Shown piece after piece: positions 42,701 to 51,347 of a stretch of 55,734 bases of DNA (position 1 is the first letter of the stretch; each line of letters starts with the position of its first letter). The notes beneath the pieces are model-generated. The model worked only from the letters and a program-made list of their open reading frames with translations, was not told the origin of the DNA and made no database searches. Position numbers and translations under genes: made by a program. The DNA is taken from assembly GCA_017557525.1 (NCBI GenBank), contig JAFYYN010000047.1, positions 1-55,734 on the forward strand, in the 5' to 3' direction. The stretch is from Lachnospiraceae bacterium. GTDB taxonomy: Bacteria; Bacillota; Clostridia; Lachnospirales; Lachnospiraceae.

Positions 42701-44493
42701 TGATCAATATCATCATTGCGATAATACTGCTGATCCTCCCGGTGATAATAATCCTCCTGTTTGACAGGGAGAGCTCCGCTAAAAAGACCCGTGTTTTAAG
42801 GGATGAGGCATATTTCAGGCCTGCAAATATCTTTGAGGAATGCAGAAGGATCATAGACGAGGTTTTAAATAGCGATTATTCAGAGCTTGGGTTAAACAGG
42901 GCTGAGACAGTTAAAAGAGAAAAACAGCAGAACAGGCTTAAAAATGCCATAAGGGAGGCAGGACTTGGAGATGCGGGAGACAGGGAATACCTTAAGGAAT
43001 ATTTAAAGGAGCTCCTGCAGACCCGGATAGGTATAAATGAAACCAATATCTGTAAATGCATACCCTTTGACAACCCTTCCTTTATGACTGCACAGGACAA
43101 ATTTGAATATATGTATGTCCTGTATTCTGAGAAATACGGTCCCGCATCGTTTGTGCGTATGGTTGAGGACCACTTATGGAATGAGCCTAAACAAAATGAA
43201 AAAGGGACGGCGTACTGTATTACCGAAGAGGATATAGAGGATGCTTTTTACAATTACGGACTGTATGGCAACTACAATGATAAGCTTGATATGCTGGTAC
43301 AGCGCTGTTATGAAACGCTGTATGGGCACGGCTGTGCAGATATACTGATCATGGACGAGTCGGTGGATGGTGTATCCGGAGGTGTGGGTGGAAAAAGCAG
43401 GGTTGAATATAATTATATGGATGTCTTAAGTGATACTAATACTGAGGAAGCAAGTATGAATTATGATACCCTGTACTGTGTCCTTCACGGTAAGCTGATC
43501 AGGATGAAATTCCTGTCTTTCGGAAGTGAGGAAAATCTGGAGCGGGTCGTAAAGAATATTTACAGGTATAATATCAGGACATCACTCTCAAGAAAGAATC
43601 CTGTGATCCACGGGACACTTAAAAACGGATCAAGAATAGTTGCAGCCCGACCTCCGGTTTCTGACGGCTGGACTTTTTACTTAAGGAAATTCAAATCCTC
43701 AAATGCAAAGGAAATAGAATCCCTGCTGGTCCATAAAAACAGCGGACAGGTAATAAACTTTTTAAAACTCATCACCATGGGCGAAATGAACTACTGTATC
43801 TCAGGTCCTATGGGAGGCGGAAAGACTACGCTTTTAAAATCCCTGGTAGGCTTTATGAATCCGGGCTATACAATCAGAGTGGCAGAAAGCTCCTTTGAGC
43901 TTAACTTAAACAATGTATATCCTGAAAGGGACATACATATGATGCAGGAGAGAGGCGAGTTTTCCATATACGATATTATAACGGGCACAAAGAAAATGGA
44001 CACCGATATCCTGATAGTGGGCGAGGTTAATGAGCCTAAGATTGCAGGCGCATATGTTCAGGTTGCCCAGTCAGGTTCGAGGATGGCGGTTACAACGCTG
44101 CATCATGAGACTACTGAAAAGCTGATAGAGTATTTAAGAAATGCGCTTGTTTCAGAGTTTGGCATCAGTGATGTTGGCATTGCCGAAAAACAGGTAGTAG
44201 ATATACTGAACTTTGATATACATATGGTTCATGATGTAGAGGGAAGGTTTTATATAGAAAGGATAACGGAGATCATACCTTATGAGGAGACAAGATATCC
44301 TGAAAAGTTTAGTGAAGCTGCCAGGGAGTTCTTTGTGCGCAGCACTGACAGAAAGCAGTACCGTCTGAATAACATATTCGAGTTTGACAGAGCGGAGGAA
44401 GTATACAGGAAATGCGGTGAAATATCTGAGTATTCAAGATCTCGTCTTGCCCTTAAGCTTGGGGAAGAAAAGGTAAAGGAGTTAACAGGATAA
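42700..44493 (+). CDS. CpaF/TadA-family secretion ATPase with N-terminal membrane helix
   Basis: A 597-residue ATPase powering Tad pilus assembly or type IV-like secretion. Walker A is GPMGGGKTT (about residue 369); Walker B region TDILIVGEVNEPKIAGAYVQVAQSG and the His box TTLHHETTEK match the CpaF/VirB11 class. Unusually it begins with a hydrophobic helix, IIIAIILLILPVIIILLF, that would tie it to the membrane; most CpaF proteins are soluble and about 450 residues long. The N-terminal domain of about 330 residues is also larger than usual. AGGGAGAGG precedes the ATG. Confidence 0.88.
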   Translation: MINIIIAIILLILPVIIILLFDRESSAKKTRVLRDEAYFRPANIFEECRRIIDEVLNSDYSELGLNRAETVKREKQQNRLKNAIREAGLGDAGDREYLKEYLKELLQTRIGINETNICKCIPFDNPSFMTAQDKFEYMYVLYSEKYGPASFVRMVEDHLWNEPKQNEKGTAYCITEEDIEDAFYNYGLYGNYNDKLDMLVQRCYETLYGHGCADILIMDESVDGVSGGVGGKSRVEYNYMDVLSDTNTEEASMNYDTLYCVLHGKLIRMKFLSFGSEENLERVVKNIYRYNIRTSLSRKNPVIHGTLKNGSRIVAARPPVSDGWTFYLRKFKSSNAKEIESLLVHKNSGQVINFLKLITMGEMNYCISGPMGGGKTTLLKSLVGFMNPGYTIRVAESSFELNLNNVYPERDIHMMQERGEFSIYDIITGTKKMDTDILIVGEVNEPKIAGAYVQVAQSGSRMAVTTLHHETTEKLIEYLRNALVSEFGISDVGIAEKQVVDILNFDIHMVHDVEGRFYIERITEIIPYEETRYPEKFSEAAREFFVRSTDRKQYRLNNIFEFDRAEEVYRKCGEISEYSRSRLALKLGEEKVKELTG

Positions 44494-44512
44494 AAGTGAA
44501 AGGGGGAAAGCT

Positions 44513-46450
44513 TTGAGTCACAAAGATAAGGAGCAGGGCCTTTTTGTCAGGAAACGGCTTACTCCTAAAGATTTAAAAGTTGGTCTGTATGATGTATTAG
44601 AGCATTTTAAGCCGCTTATCCCGTTTTTAAACAGGCTGCTTAAGTCATACCGCCTGTATTACCCATGGGATTCAAAGGAATGTGCAGGTCTTGCGGTTAC
44701 ATGTATTTTAAAGATTTACGGACTTAGCGCTATAGTTTTCTTAATCATATTTGGAACGAGTCCGTCTCTGTTTTCGGTTATACTTTCCGGGTATCTCATT
44801 TATGTATTTTCTTCCGAGATAATCAATTCTTCGCGTGTGAAATTAGAGATACAGTTCTTAAAAGCATTTGAAAATGTTTTAGGCAGTATAAGGCATCATT
44901 ATTATAAAAGCGGTTCGATAAGAAACGCTCTTGCGGATGCGGAAAATGACGCAGATCCGATCATAAAGGGGCATATAAAGGAAATGCTGAAAGTCCTTTC
45001 TGCGCCTGACTCGAGGCTTGCAGTAAATGAATATGTTAACTCAGGTTATCACAAGTATCTCAAGCTGTTTATCACACTTGCGAGGCTTGTGGATGAAAAT
45101 GGTGATGAAACCGAAAACGGTTGCTCGGTGTTCTTAAATTCATGCATGAGGATAAAATATGATGTCGAGGAGGACCTACGCTTTATTTCGGAAAGAAAGC
45201 ATCGTTTTTCAGGACTCGTACTGACCGCAACGCTTCCTGCCATATCCATTCCTTATATTGCTATGTGGGGCGTTTCCACAATACCGAGTCTTAATATGTT
45301 TTACTACGGGTATGTGGGGTCGGGAGTTAAGCTTCTGCTTATTTTTATATCACTGTTAAGCTTTAAAGCTCTTAACAGGCTTAAACGCGGAGACCCGTAT
45401 GAGGAGAGAAGCTTTTGGGCAGCAGAGAAAATCTCCAGGATAACGGTTTTTGACAGGATAACAGCCTTTTTGATGAGGAAACATAAGAAAAAGGTGCGCA
45501 CATATGAAGAAACGATAAGGAGATTGTGTGAGAGATATTCTGTAAAAAACTTTTATGTTAAGAAGGTGATGTTTTTTATAGTGTTTTTCTTTATAACTCT
45601 TGTTACACTGATTTTTGGGCACCTTGAATCAAGAAAAATATATAAAAATGATACATCAACAATAGAGGATATGCTCTCGGTCACGGATACAAGACAGCTT
45701 GCAGCATTAAAAAGGCTTATACCCGAGCTTACGGCATATTATTGTGAAACAGGGCAGGAGCCATCCACTGAGCTGCTAAAGGGGATACTTCTTGAGGACA
45801 GGGATATAAGGCTTTCGACTGTCGTGGAAAGTGCGGCAGAAGAAATAAGAAAAAGGATTGAAGGGTACAGATCCGAGGGCTTTGGTTATAAGGATATCAT
45901 TCTCTGTTTCATTTTGGCCTTTATAGCATATCAGATTCCCGGGGCAGCGCTTGCATTTAGAAAGGCACTTATAGAGAGCCGTATGCAGGATGAGGTAATG
46001 CAGTTTCAAAGCATTATACATATGCTTAAAAATATTCCCGGGATAACGGCAGTTTCGCTGTTAGAGGAAATGGAGCTTTTTTCTCAGATTTTTAAGCCTG
46101 CGATCAGGAAATGTATAAACGAATATAATATTTCCGATGAGAAAGCCTTAAGAAAAATGTACGAAACAGAAACGTACGCACCTTTCAGAAGGATAACGGA
46201 CTGTTTTCTTATGGCTGACGAGCTGGGGTTAGAGGATGCCTTTGAGGAGATATCTGCAGAAATTGAGAATTTTACGGAAAACAGAAAGCTTGAAAGAAAG
46301 ATACTGCTTGATTCGGAGGGAATGCTCGGGGCGGTAATATCAGTGCTGCCGGGAGGCATAATCCTTTTTGGGTATCTGCTCCTTCCGTTTATGGTCAGGT
46401 CAATGCAGATATTTAACGAGTATCAGACAGGGATAAGTATGATGGGGTGA
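44513..46450 (+). CDS. Fused TadB-TadC-like inner membrane platform protein
   Basis: A 645-residue protein with TTG start and an AGGGGG site 6 bp upstream. Two T2SSF-like halves can be seen: the first with helices near 60-100 and 225-285 flanking a cytosolic domain (EIQFLKAFENVLGSIRHHYYKSGSIRNAL), the second with helices near 345-365, 460-480 and 605-635 flanking RMQDEVMQFQSIIHMLKNIPGITAVSLLEEM. In most Tad loci TadB and TadC are two genes of about 300 residues each; here they seem to be one chain, with the halves joined by a basic and acidic linker. It should be the membrane platform on which CpaF acts. Confidence 0.75.
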   Translation: MSHKDKEQGLFVRKRLTPKDLKVGLYDVLEHFKPLIPFLNRLLKSYRLYYPWDSKECAGLAVTCILKIYGLSAIVFLIIFGTSPSLFSVILSGYLIYVFSSEIINSSRVKLEIQFLKAFENVLGSIRHHYYKSGSIRNALADAENDADPIIKGHIKEMLKVLSAPDSRLAVNEYVNSGYHKYLKLFITLARLVDENGDETENGCSVFLNSCMRIKYDVEEDLRFISERKHRFSGLVLTATLPAISIPYIAMWGVSTIPSLNMFYYGYVGSGVKLLLIFISLLSFKALNRLKRGDPYEERSFWAAEKISRITVFDRITAFLMRKHKKKVRTYEETIRRLCERYSVKNFYVKKVMFFIVFFFITLVTLIFGHLESRKIYKNDTSTIEDMLSVTDTRQLAALKRLIPELTAYYCETGQEPSTELLKGILLEDRDIRLSTVVESAAEEIRKRIEGYRSEGFGYKDIILCFILAFIAYQIPGAALAFRKALIESRMQDEVMQFQSIIHMLKNIPGITAVSLLEEMELFSQIFKPAIRKCINEYNISDEKALRKMYETETYAPFRRITDCFLMADELGLEDAFEEISAEIENFTENRKLERKILLDSEGMLGAVISVLPGGIILFGYLLLPFMVRSMQIFNEYQTGISMMG

Positions 46451-46453
46451 AAA

Positions 46454-46885
46454 ATGCAAAGAAACTGTATAGAAATAGCTCCGAGGGCGTTGCTTTTAGC
46501 AGCCGGAGTGGTACTAACCGTAGTATTGATATCGCTAATGATAACCCAGTTTAAGTCTGCGCAGGAGATGGTAAATATTTCCTCGGAAATGATCAGCGAA
46601 CGCACGGAAAGTATGAAAAACGGTGAGTTAGAGGAAATGGACGGAATGGAGGTAAGCGGTTCGGATGTCATCAATGTATGCAAAAAGTATCTTGGGAAAG
46701 GGATAGATATTACTTTAAAAAACGGTGACAACTCTAAAAAGTATTCTGATGAGGCTTCTCTTTCAAAACTAAAGGATTATGAAAGCAGTGAATATGTAAA
46801 GCCTTCAACAAAATGGAAATGTAAGACAGTAAAAAACAAAAACGGTATTTTAACAGATATTATTTTTACAAGAAAGGATGATTGA
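46454..46885 (+). CDS. Pilin-like protein A
   Basis: A 143-residue protein with one N-terminal helix (PRALLLAAGVVLTVVLISLMI) after a short basic head, then a hydrophilic domain. EEMDGMEVSGSDVINVCKKYL and the ending KCKTVKNKNGILTDIIFTRKDD correspond to YDGLDVSGSKVISVINEMC and KVYKNSNGLVVNIEFTQH in the next gene, so the two are diverged paralogues. No class III prepilin (G/E...) or Flp motif is obvious; the helix could remain as an anchor or be processed by the M50 protease encoded downstream. It starts 3 bp after the platform gene stop. Confidence 0.65.
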   Translation: MQRNCIEIAPRALLLAAGVVLTVVLISLMITQFKSAQEMVNISSEMISERTESMKNGELEEMDGMEVSGSDVINVCKKYLGKGIDITLKNGDNSKKYSDEASLSKLKDYESSEYVKPSTKWKCKTVKNKNGILTDIIFTRKDD

Positions 46886-46886
46886 T

Positions 46887-47387
46887 ATGTATAGCAGAAA
46901 CAAAGTGGAAATTGGTGTAAAGGGACTAGTACTCGCTGTGACCGTGATAATTGCCGTGGTGCTTTCGGCTCTGGCGTTATATATGGCGAACTCATCTAAG
47001 AGTACAATTAACGGAGGTACGACCCAGTATACGCAGCTGATGAGCGATTATTCGGAGATCAGCGCCACTATGTATGACGGATTGGATGTTTCCGGTTCAA
47101 AGGTAATCTCGGTAATTAATGAGATGTGCCAGACGGATTATGTATCGGTTACGGTCATTACTAAAGAGGACACGACCGGAACTAATTACAGTAACCCGTC
47201 AAACAAGACGGCTGTAACAACTGTTGACAATAAGACTATTACCCCCTCGGGAAATCAGTATGCAGGTTCAACCCAGGAATCTACAATAACCAATAAATCC
47301 CATATAAATGAAAATGCGTCATACAGGGGTAAGGTATATAAAAACAGTAACGGGCTTGTGGTTAATATTGAGTTTACACAGCATTAA
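46887..47387 (+). CDS. Pilin-like protein B
   Basis: A 166-residue paralogue of the preceding protein, with an N-terminal head MYSRNKVEIGVKG, one helix (LVLAVTVIIAVVLSALALYMA) and a Ser/Thr/Asn-rich outer domain. It contains the shared YDGLDVSGSKVISV motif near residue 50. A Thr/Ser-rich tract (about 95-140) looks like a surface-exposed, possibly glycosylated segment. I choose ATG 46887 (AAAGG 9 bp upstream) over the in-frame ATG at 46878, which overlaps the ribosome site. Its outer domain is longer than that of its partner, so it may be the major subunit. Confidence 0.65.
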   Translation: MYSRNKVEIGVKGLVLAVTVIIAVVLSALALYMANSSKSTINGGTTQYTQLMSDYSEISATMYDGLDVSGSKVISVINEMCQTDYVSVTVITKEDTTGTNYSNPSNKTAVTTVDNKTITPSGNQYAGSTQESTITNKSHINENASYRGKVYKNSNGLVVNIEFTQH

Positions 47388-47438
47388 TTAGGGCAAAGAG
47401 ATGTATTTAAAGGTAAAGGATTTTAGAAGGGAAACAAC

Positions 47439-47897
47439 ATGCTAGGCAGATTTACGGCATGCCTGCTCTGCATCCTTGTAACAGTGCTTTTTTCGCTCAA
47501 GCAGATGGGTGTAACTGAAGCAGAGAGAAATGAAAATCATATATGCTTTGCCCTTGAAAGCTTTATGTGTGATATGGAAAAAAGAGCAGTGATTACCTTG
47601 GAAGATATTAATGAGTTGCAAAAGAATATCTCTTTAGCAGGAATGGTCTGTGACCTTGAAATTGAAATAGGTACAGTGCTTTACGGAAGGGAAGAAAGTA
47701 CGATAGAGCTAGAGTATACCGGAGAAATACTGAAAGAGCTGAGCATACTGGGTAAAGAGATTGATCTTAAAAACCGTATGATAACTGTACGTGTGATACC
47801 TAAAACAGAATGTCTTGGAGCGGAGCTGGCAAATATGCTCTGGAAAACATATATGTCGCAAAAAGAATTTGTAACGGGGGGCTTTATACATGGATAG
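47439..47897 (+). CDS. Small membrane-anchored pseudopilin-like protein
   Basis: A 152-residue protein with an N-terminal hydrophobic helix (RFTACLLCILVTVLFSLKQM), then a helical stretch (EAERNENHICFALESFMCDMEKRAVITLEDINELQKN) and a beta-rich domain. The layout (short head, helix, small globular domain) is that of a minor pilin or TadE-like protein. No family is recognised. Three cysteines are found outside the helix. GAAGGGAAA precedes the ATG. The stop lies 8 bp inside the next small gene. Confidence 0.6.
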   Translation: MLGRFTACLLCILVTVLFSLKQMGVTEAERNENHICFALESFMCDMEKRAVITLEDINELQKNISLAGMVCDLEIEIGTVLYGREESTIELEYTGEILKELSILGKEIDLKNRMITVRVIPKTECLGAELANMLWKTYMSQKEFVTGGFIHG

Positions 47898-48051
47898 TAT
47901 TTTAGAGGCTGTGGAATTAAGCCTTGCAGCATTGATATTCTGTATTGCGGTATATTTCTTTATCACGCTTGCAGGAGATATTGACAGATATACCGAGGAA
48001 GCATTTGATTACGGAACGGAGATAGCGGATTGTTCATATTCGGAATTGTGA
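47890..48051 (+). CDS. 53-residue single-helix protein (Flp-like or pseudopilin)
   Basis: ATG at 47890 with GGGGGG 8 bp upstream, TGA at 48049-48051. The protein MDSILEAVELSLAALIFCIAVYFFITL... has one membrane helix and a short acidic tail (DIDRYTEEAFDYGTEIADCSYSEL). It overlaps the previous gene by 8 bp and the M50 gene by up to 22 bp. Flp pilins are of this size, but here the helix lacks the Gly-(Leu/Thr)-Glu-Tyr motif. It could also supply a missing first helix for the following protease. Confidence 0.6.
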   Translation: MDSILEAVELSLAALIFCIAVYFFITLAGDIDRYTEEAFDYGTEIADCSYSEL

Positions 48052-48713
48052 TGCATGAGCTGGGACATCTTATAGGTGGTGCTCTGGGAGGATATAGGCT
48101 TTATTATATCGAGGTTTTCGGGTTGTTTTTGATAAAAGGTGATAACGGGTATAAAGTAGGCAGGAGCAAAGGGGTTCCTGTAGGTCAGTGCATTATGTAC
48201 CATGAAGATTTAAATAAAAACCCGGTGTCACTTATAATCGGAGGGCTTGCTGCAAATTTTCTGCTGGTTGTGTCTGGGATTATCATGTTTATAGTCACTG
48301 ATGGAATCGTTATAAGGACGGTTTCCCTGATAGTATCTATATCAAATCTTTCGCTTGGGCTTATGAACATATTTGGCAGTACTTCATCTGATGGTATGAC
48401 ACTAAAGGAAGTGTGGGGCTCAAAAACTGCTTCAAGGGTGTATAACGAAATAATGGTCCTCTATTTTTTACTTGGGGATCCCCAAAACAGGTTATCTGTT
48501 TTTCCTGAATTGGAGGAAGCATATAACCTTGAGCAGATGCAGGCGGAAAACGAAAGTAAGATATTAAGAAAAATAGAAGAGCAGATAGCAGATGATCTAA
48601 AGAAAACAGATAATTGCGGTAGTCACAGGGGCAGCTTGCGGGAAGAACTGGAAATGCTTTTTGATGCGTTAAAGGAGCAGGAGAAAAATGGAGTCTTTAG
48701 GAAAGGTATTTGA
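48030..48713 (+). CDS. M50 family (site-2-protease-like) membrane metalloprotease
   Basis: A 227-residue protein with HELGHLIGGALGGYR near the N-terminus (HExxH zinc site), SLIIGGLAANFLLVVSG (the conserved G-x-x-x-N loop and helix) and NLSLGLMNIFGSTSSDGMTLKEV (an N...DG motif that supplies the third zinc ligand), so all three M50 elements are present. The C-terminal 80 residues are a charged coiled coil. I used TTG 48030, which has GGAG 8 bp upstream; ATG 48051 overlaps the previous stop as TGATG. Either way the first helix is very short. No A24 prepilin peptidase is present in the operon. Confidence 0.8.
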   Translation: MFIFGIVMHELGHLIGGALGGYRLYYIEVFGLFLIKGDNGYKVGRSKGVPVGQCIMYHEDLNKNPVSLIIGGLAANFLLVVSGIIMFIVTDGIVIRTVSLIVSISNLSLGLMNIFGSTSSDGMTLKEVWGSKTASRVYNEIMVLYFLLGDPQNRLSVFPELEEAYNLEQMQAENESKILRKIEEQIADDLKKTDNCGSHRGSLREELEMLFDALKEQEKNGVFRKGI

Positions 48714-49122
48714 TTTCCTTATACTGCTGACAGTGCTTTTTATATTTCCTGTTAACTGGGCATTCGGCAGGGCGGAAACAGTGGGAGATTATTCTTTGGA
48801 GAATAAGGTTGAGGAATTCTTGGATGCTACCATGACATTGAGGCAGATAGACGGTAAGGAATTAAATAGCTTTATTTTTGAATTGGATGCTCTGTTTAAG
48901 AATTATAAAGCAGAAATAACTGTAAAACGTGGGGTTGCAGAGGCGGAGGCGGATGGTATGGGATACCGGGCAGTCAGTTACAGCAGCGTCATTGAAATGC
49001 AGGCAATAGAGGATGATATTGAAAACAAGGGCTGTTTTGCACTATACAAAAATGATATTTTGGTAATAAAAGTGTCGGATAAAAACGGGGTATTTTTGTC
49101 GGGAGCCAGGCTGATCATATGA
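48688..49122 (+). CDS. Small membrane-anchored protein, pseudopilin-like
   Basis: A 144-residue protein: N-terminal helix (VFDFLILLTVLFIFPVNWAFG), helical stem, then a beta-rich domain (FKNYKAEITVKRGVAEAEADGMGYRAVSY, FALYKNDILVIKVSDKNGVFLSGARLII). It resembles the other short anchored proteins here in plan but not in detectable sequence. CAGGAG precedes the ATG, which lies within the end of the M50 gene; its stop overlaps the following start by 4 bp. No family name can be given. Confidence 0.6.
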   Translation: MESLGKVFDFLILLTVLFIFPVNWAFGRAETVGDYSLENKVEEFLDATMTLRQIDGKELNSFIFELDALFKNYKAEITVKRGVAEAEADGMGYRAVSYSSVIEMQAIEDDIENKGCFALYKNDILVIKVSDKNGVFLSGARLII

Positions 49123-49739
49123 GGATTTATCATTTTACGATCATATTTGTGATATTTGCACTTTCTGTGGTTATCATCAAGGATAGTGAGCTTGAAAGCA
49201 GGGTAGCAGAGGAAAGAGAAAAACTTGAGTACAGAAAGGTCATCGAAAAAGCAACGGAAGCTGCTGCATGGGAGCTTAGAGCGGCAGGTCTGTATTTTGA
49301 CGATGAGACAGGCAAAAGAACAATAGACGCTTTTTATTATTCGCTATATGCAGCCTTAGGGATAATGGGAAATGCTTATGAAAGAGATGCGATAAGGGAA
49401 AAGTTTCCATCCTTTACCGTTTTCGTAAATGACGGTTATTACATTTATGATATGGTATGGAAATATGATGGGACAAATGAAAAAAGAGCTTATGTGAGGT
49501 CCGAAAAACTGCCATATGATAAACCTGAAGATAGCAGGACAGGCTTTATGTGCTTTTGCGAAAACAGTTACTATTTCTCAGCCATGATTTCGGAGGGGGC
49601 AGTTTATATAGTTGATACTTTAGGCACATATCATGAGGAAGGCTGCAGCTTTATAGGTGAGACAGCACACATAGTATTTTCAAAAGAAGGATGCGCTATG
49701 CTCGGGGCGCACCCATGCAGGGAGTGTATTGACAGGTAA
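49119..49739 (+). CDS. Membrane-anchored Cys-containing protein, pseudopilin-like
   Basis: A 206-residue protein. A short head and helix (YHFTIIFVIFALSVVII) precede a charged helix (ESRVAEEREKLEYRKVIEKATEAAAWELRAAG), a mixed domain, and a C-terminal section with six cysteines, including MCFC, EEGCSF, EGCAML and HPCREC. These could form disulfides or a metal site outside the cell. The N-terminal plan is that of TadE/TadF-type minor pilins. The family is not recognised. It is the last gene of the overlapping run; the following gap of 138 bp has no terminator, and the two large secreted proteins follow. Confidence 0.6.
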   Translation: MRIYHFTIIFVIFALSVVIIKDSELESRVAEEREKLEYRKVIEKATEAAAWELRAAGLYFDDETGKRTIDAFYYSLYAALGIMGNAYERDAIREKFPSFTVFVNDGYYIYDMVWKYDGTNEKRAYVRSEKLPYDKPEDSRTGFMCFCENSYYFSAMISEGAVYIVDTLGTYHEEGCSFIGETAHIVFSKEGCAMLGAHPCRECIDR

Positions 49740-49877
49740 AATACGCCGGACGAATATTAAATATTTTAAGAAAAATATAGATAATTATGAATAAAGGGGA
49801 GTAAAAATAAGGATATGTAAAACAGGGTATAAAAATCTAAAAATCATCGGGTTAGAAAGGATTAAAAAGGTCGCGAT

Positions 49878-51323
49878 ATGCAATATCTTAGGAGAACTCT
49901 GGGAATACTTCTTATAAGTGTTATTATAACATCTGTATTACCTGTGCAGACTAAAATAAATGCAGCTAAGAGTGCTGAAAAAGGTTTCGATTTCGTTTTT
50001 AGCATTGTGGAGGCGTTGAAAACAAACGGAAGGATTTCTGCAGATGACAAGAAGGTGCCAGAAAAAACTGTTGAAAAATACATTAAGAATTACAAGCTCT
50101 CTAAAGAAAAGGCTGTTGATCTTTTAATAGCAGTAAATATCGGACTGATACAGGATAAAGTAAAGAATTATAAGAAAAGCATTACTCTGGCAAAGGCGCT
50201 GGGTCTCGTTTCAAAAGCGGACGAATTGATGTACGGAAAAAAGATTGACCCTGACAGCGTGCAATTCTGTATAAAGAACAGGATAAAGGATATAGGAAAG
50301 GTCAAAAAATCCGAAAGATACGGAGAAGCAGAGGGATACTTAAGAGGCTTTATAAAGGGAAGTGCTGCAGAGTATTCTCATACGAGGAGCCTGAAAGGAA
50401 ATAAAAAACTTACAAAATCCCAGGCGGAAAAGCTTTTAAAGCTCCTAAATAATGAAAATGAAAGGTATCTTTTATCTCCTGATCATCAGATCATACGGAC
50501 AAAGAAGCTTCCGAGGAATGCTGAAGTTTATGCGTATATTATAGATTCATTCCCTAACAGCTATTATGAAACCGGTTTTAATGGGATGAAAAACAAAAAT
50601 TTCTTTGATACGGGAGTGGGACTTGGAGCGGACACATTAGAGGAACGAATGAAGAGAACAAGCTTTACTTTCGTATTTCCATATGAAATCGAAAGGTTTA
50701 ACTCTCTTGAATATCCGAGTGATGCATTTTCATATTCCAATAATGTTTTTACCTTCACATACAGAAATAACATTGTTCCGAATGAACTGGTCTTAAGCTC
50801 GGAGGAATATTACAGGTATGCTTTAAATATTAATTACAGGACAATTGAGAATGACACTGAGTGGCAGCAGGTTATGGGAAAATACCTGTCAAAAAGCGAG
50901 ATAGAGGATTATATAAAGCACTGCAAGGAGAATAAGACGATCATTGAATGTGACCTTGTTGCCGCAGACAGGTCGTCGGTATACTGGTATAATGGTGAAT
51001 ATCAGTGCAAGGTATATGCTCATATGAGGATCATATCGGATATCCCTACCGAAATGGGCAAGACGATGGGTACGGATCAGGAAACATATGGATATCTCTA
51101 TCCGGTTAAAAAGGGCTATGAACCCGGCACCTGCTTTACAAGAAGTGTTTTGGGTCCGTTATATCTAGATTATCAAGTAGGAGAATGGCTGGACTATTAT
51201 GTAAATACAAGCGGGTGCGCAGACTTTTACGGGAGCCTTTGCTGCTCGAACACGGAAAGAGGTATAATGATTGACTATTCCGGTCTTTATCCTTGGCTGG
51301 TAAAATTTCCGTTTTTGAACTAG
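49878..51323 (+). CDS. Large secreted protein of the Tad-like locus (unknown)
   Basis: A 481-residue exported protein: signal peptide MQYLRRTLGILLISVIITSVLPVQTKINAA, then a helical, lysine-rich half (to about residue 200) with two repeats of a helix pair, and a second half rich in Tyr and Asn (NAEVYAYIIDSFPNSYYETGFNG, DTEWQQVMGKYLSKSEIEDYIKHCK). Four cysteines cluster near the C-terminus (TSGCADFYGSLCC). No catalytic motif or sorting signal is recognised. AAAAAGG lies 8 bp upstream. It follows the small anchored proteins on the same strand without a visible terminator, so it may be a substrate or a tip component of the machine. Confidence 0.65.
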   Translation: MQYLRRTLGILLISVIITSVLPVQTKINAAKSAEKGFDFVFSIVEALKTNGRISADDKKVPEKTVEKYIKNYKLSKEKAVDLLIAVNIGLIQDKVKNYKKSITLAKALGLVSKADELMYGKKIDPDSVQFCIKNRIKDIGKVKKSERYGEAEGYLRGFIKGSAAEYSHTRSLKGNKKLTKSQAEKLLKLLNNENERYLLSPDHQIIRTKKLPRNAEVYAYIIDSFPNSYYETGFNGMKNKNFFDTGVGLGADTLEERMKRTSFTFVFPYEIERFNSLEYPSDAFSYSNNVFTFTYRNNIVPNELVLSSEEYYRYALNINYRTIENDTEWQQVMGKYLSKSEIEDYIKHCKENKTIIECDLVAADRSSVYWYNGEYQCKVYAHMRIISDIPTEMGKTMGTDQETYGYLYPVKKGYEPGTCFTRSVLGPLYLDYQVGEWLDYYVNTSGCADFYGSLCCSNTERGIMIDYSGLYPWLVKFPFLN

Positions 51324-51347
51324 ATGCTAAAGAAAATATAGAAAAAT

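Noticed and set aside
47890-48713. Programmed frameshift joining the 53-residue frame to the M50 protease
   Set aside because: No slippery heptamer was seen, and the small protein has its own ribosome site; coupling by TGATG overlap explains the arrangement.
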